From the NCBI GenBank assembly GCA_003153855.1, contig PMBM01000081.1, positions 13,575 to 20,589 on the forward strand: DNA of 7,015 bases, given 5' to 3'. How positions within the stretch are numbered: position 1 is the stretch's first letter; each line of letters opens with the position of its first letter. Shown in pieces: positions 6,665 to 7,015 of the stretch. The notes below the pieces were generated by a model. The model saw only the letters and a program-made list of their open reading frames with translations. It did no database searches and was not told where the DNA came from. This stretch comes from Propionibacteriaceae bacterium (GTDB lineage: Bacteria > Actinomycetota > Actinomycetes > Propionibacteriales > Propionibacteriaceae). A program made the translations under genes and the position numbers.

Positions 6665-6670
6665 AAAGGA
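6663..6670 (+). promoter_or_regulatory. Shine-Dalgarno site for ruvC
   Basis: GGAAAGGA ends 7 nt before the GTG at 6678 and selects that codon over the in-frame GTG at 6684 and ATG at 6687. Its first two bases overlap the LexA box. Confidence 0.7.
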
Positions 6671-6677
6671 CCTGCCG

Positions 6678-7015
6678 GTGCTGGTGATGGGCGTTGACCC
6701 GGGGCTCACGCGCTGCGGGATCGGTGTCGTGATCGGCACCCCCGGACGCGCGCAGCTGGTGAGTGCCGGCGTGATCCGTACGAGCACGGAGCTCGACATC
6801 TCGCGCCGCCTGCTGCAGATCGAGCTCGGCCTGGAGGAGTGGATCGCCGCCCACCATCCCGATGCGATCGCGGTGGAACGCGTCTTCGCCCAGCACAACG
6901 TCTCCACGGTGATCGGTACGGCACAGGCCGCGGGTGTCGCGCTCCTCGTCGCCGCTCGTCACGGCATCCCGGCCACTCAGCACACGCCGAGCGAGGTGAA
7001 GGCGGCGATCAGCGG
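6678..7015 (+). CDS. ruvC: Crossover junction endodeoxyribonuclease RuvC (3' end outside the window)
   Basis: The first 112 codons of ruvC run to the right edge without a stop. RuvC resolves Holliday junctions as a dimer by symmetric metal-dependent cuts, working with the RuvAB branch-migration motor in recombinational repair. The chain opens with [18 protein letters not shown], with catalytic D7 in the RNase-H-like fold. The second catalytic acid is E67 in AVERVF (65-70), followed by the family's Q-x-N-x-x-T segment (72-77), a QAAGVALL helix (83-90) and [11 protein letters not shown] (103-113). The remaining catalytic residues (near 138-141 in E. coli) lie beyond the edge. The start is the GTG 7 nt after GGAAAGGA, which places D7 exactly as in E. 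coli RuvC. ruvA and ruvB are expected downstream but cannot be seen. Confidence 0.97.
   Translation, partial: MLVMGVDPGLTRCGIGVVIGTPGRAQLVSAGVIRTSTELDISRRLLQIELGLEEWIAAHHPDAIAVERVFAQHNVSTVIGTAQAAGVALLVAARHGIPATQHTPSEVKAAIS

Noticed and set aside
6684..6689. GTG at 6684 or ATG at 6687 as the ruvC start
   Set aside because: They lie 13 and 16 nt from the ribosome site, whereas GTG 6678 is 7 nt away and places the catalytic aspartate at residue 7, as in E. coli RuvC.
1..7015. Transposase, attachment site, tRNA, rRNA, riboswitch or CRISPR array
   Set aside because: I read the gaps (4655-4731, 5734-5826, 6598-6677) and the coding regions for repeats or RNA-like structure and found no direct-repeat arrays, terminal inverted repeats or tRNA-like cloverleafs.

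Overview
The window is very GC-rich (roughly two thirds G+C by eye), all recognisable genes lie on the + strand, and tyrosine is written almost only as TAC. A yebC-ruvC pair sits at the right end, with a 16-bp operator upstream of ruvC of the type bound by actinobacterial LexA. Together these point to a chromosomal segment of a high-GC actinomycete. A Propionibacteriales-like host (Nocardioides/Aeromicrobium kind) is a guess I cannot test here.

Layout. (1) From the left edge to 4654 there is a tightly packed three-gene operon: a fatty-acyl-CoA-reductase-like short-chain dehydrogenase fused to a HAD-IB phosphatase (cut or nearly cut at its 5' end); a 506-residue protein with a LarA/DUF2088 (lactate racemase) type N-terminal domain; and a 270-residue protein that reads like a PlsC/LPLAT acyltransferase whose catalytic motifs have decayed. 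The first two genes are 9 bp apart with a strong Shine-Dalgarno sequence; the last two overlap by ATGA. (2) 4655-5733 holds a probable own-promoter gene for a tandem-domain GNAT acetyltransferase, ending at a possible hairpin terminator. (3) 5734-6597 is yebC, a YebC/PmpR/TACO1-family translation or regulatory factor, with its own candidate promoter. (4) 6598-7015 is the start of ruvC (Holliday-junction resolvase), cut by the right edge, with a candidate LexA box between its -10 element and ribosome-binding site.

How they work together. yebC-ruvC is a conserved housekeeping block, and here ruvC appears SOS-controlled. The left operon is the unusual part. A long-chain acyl reductase, a phosphatase, a LarA-fold protein lacking two residues needed for the nickel-pincer cofactor, and an acyltransferase-fold protein without its HX4D motif are co-translated. 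This suggests an uncharacterised acyl-lipid function rather than lactate racemisation and phosphatidate synthesis. That assignment is inference from domain resemblance and gene order. No mobile element, tRNA, rRNA or CRISPR array is visible, and no gene-free stretch exceeds about 95 bp.
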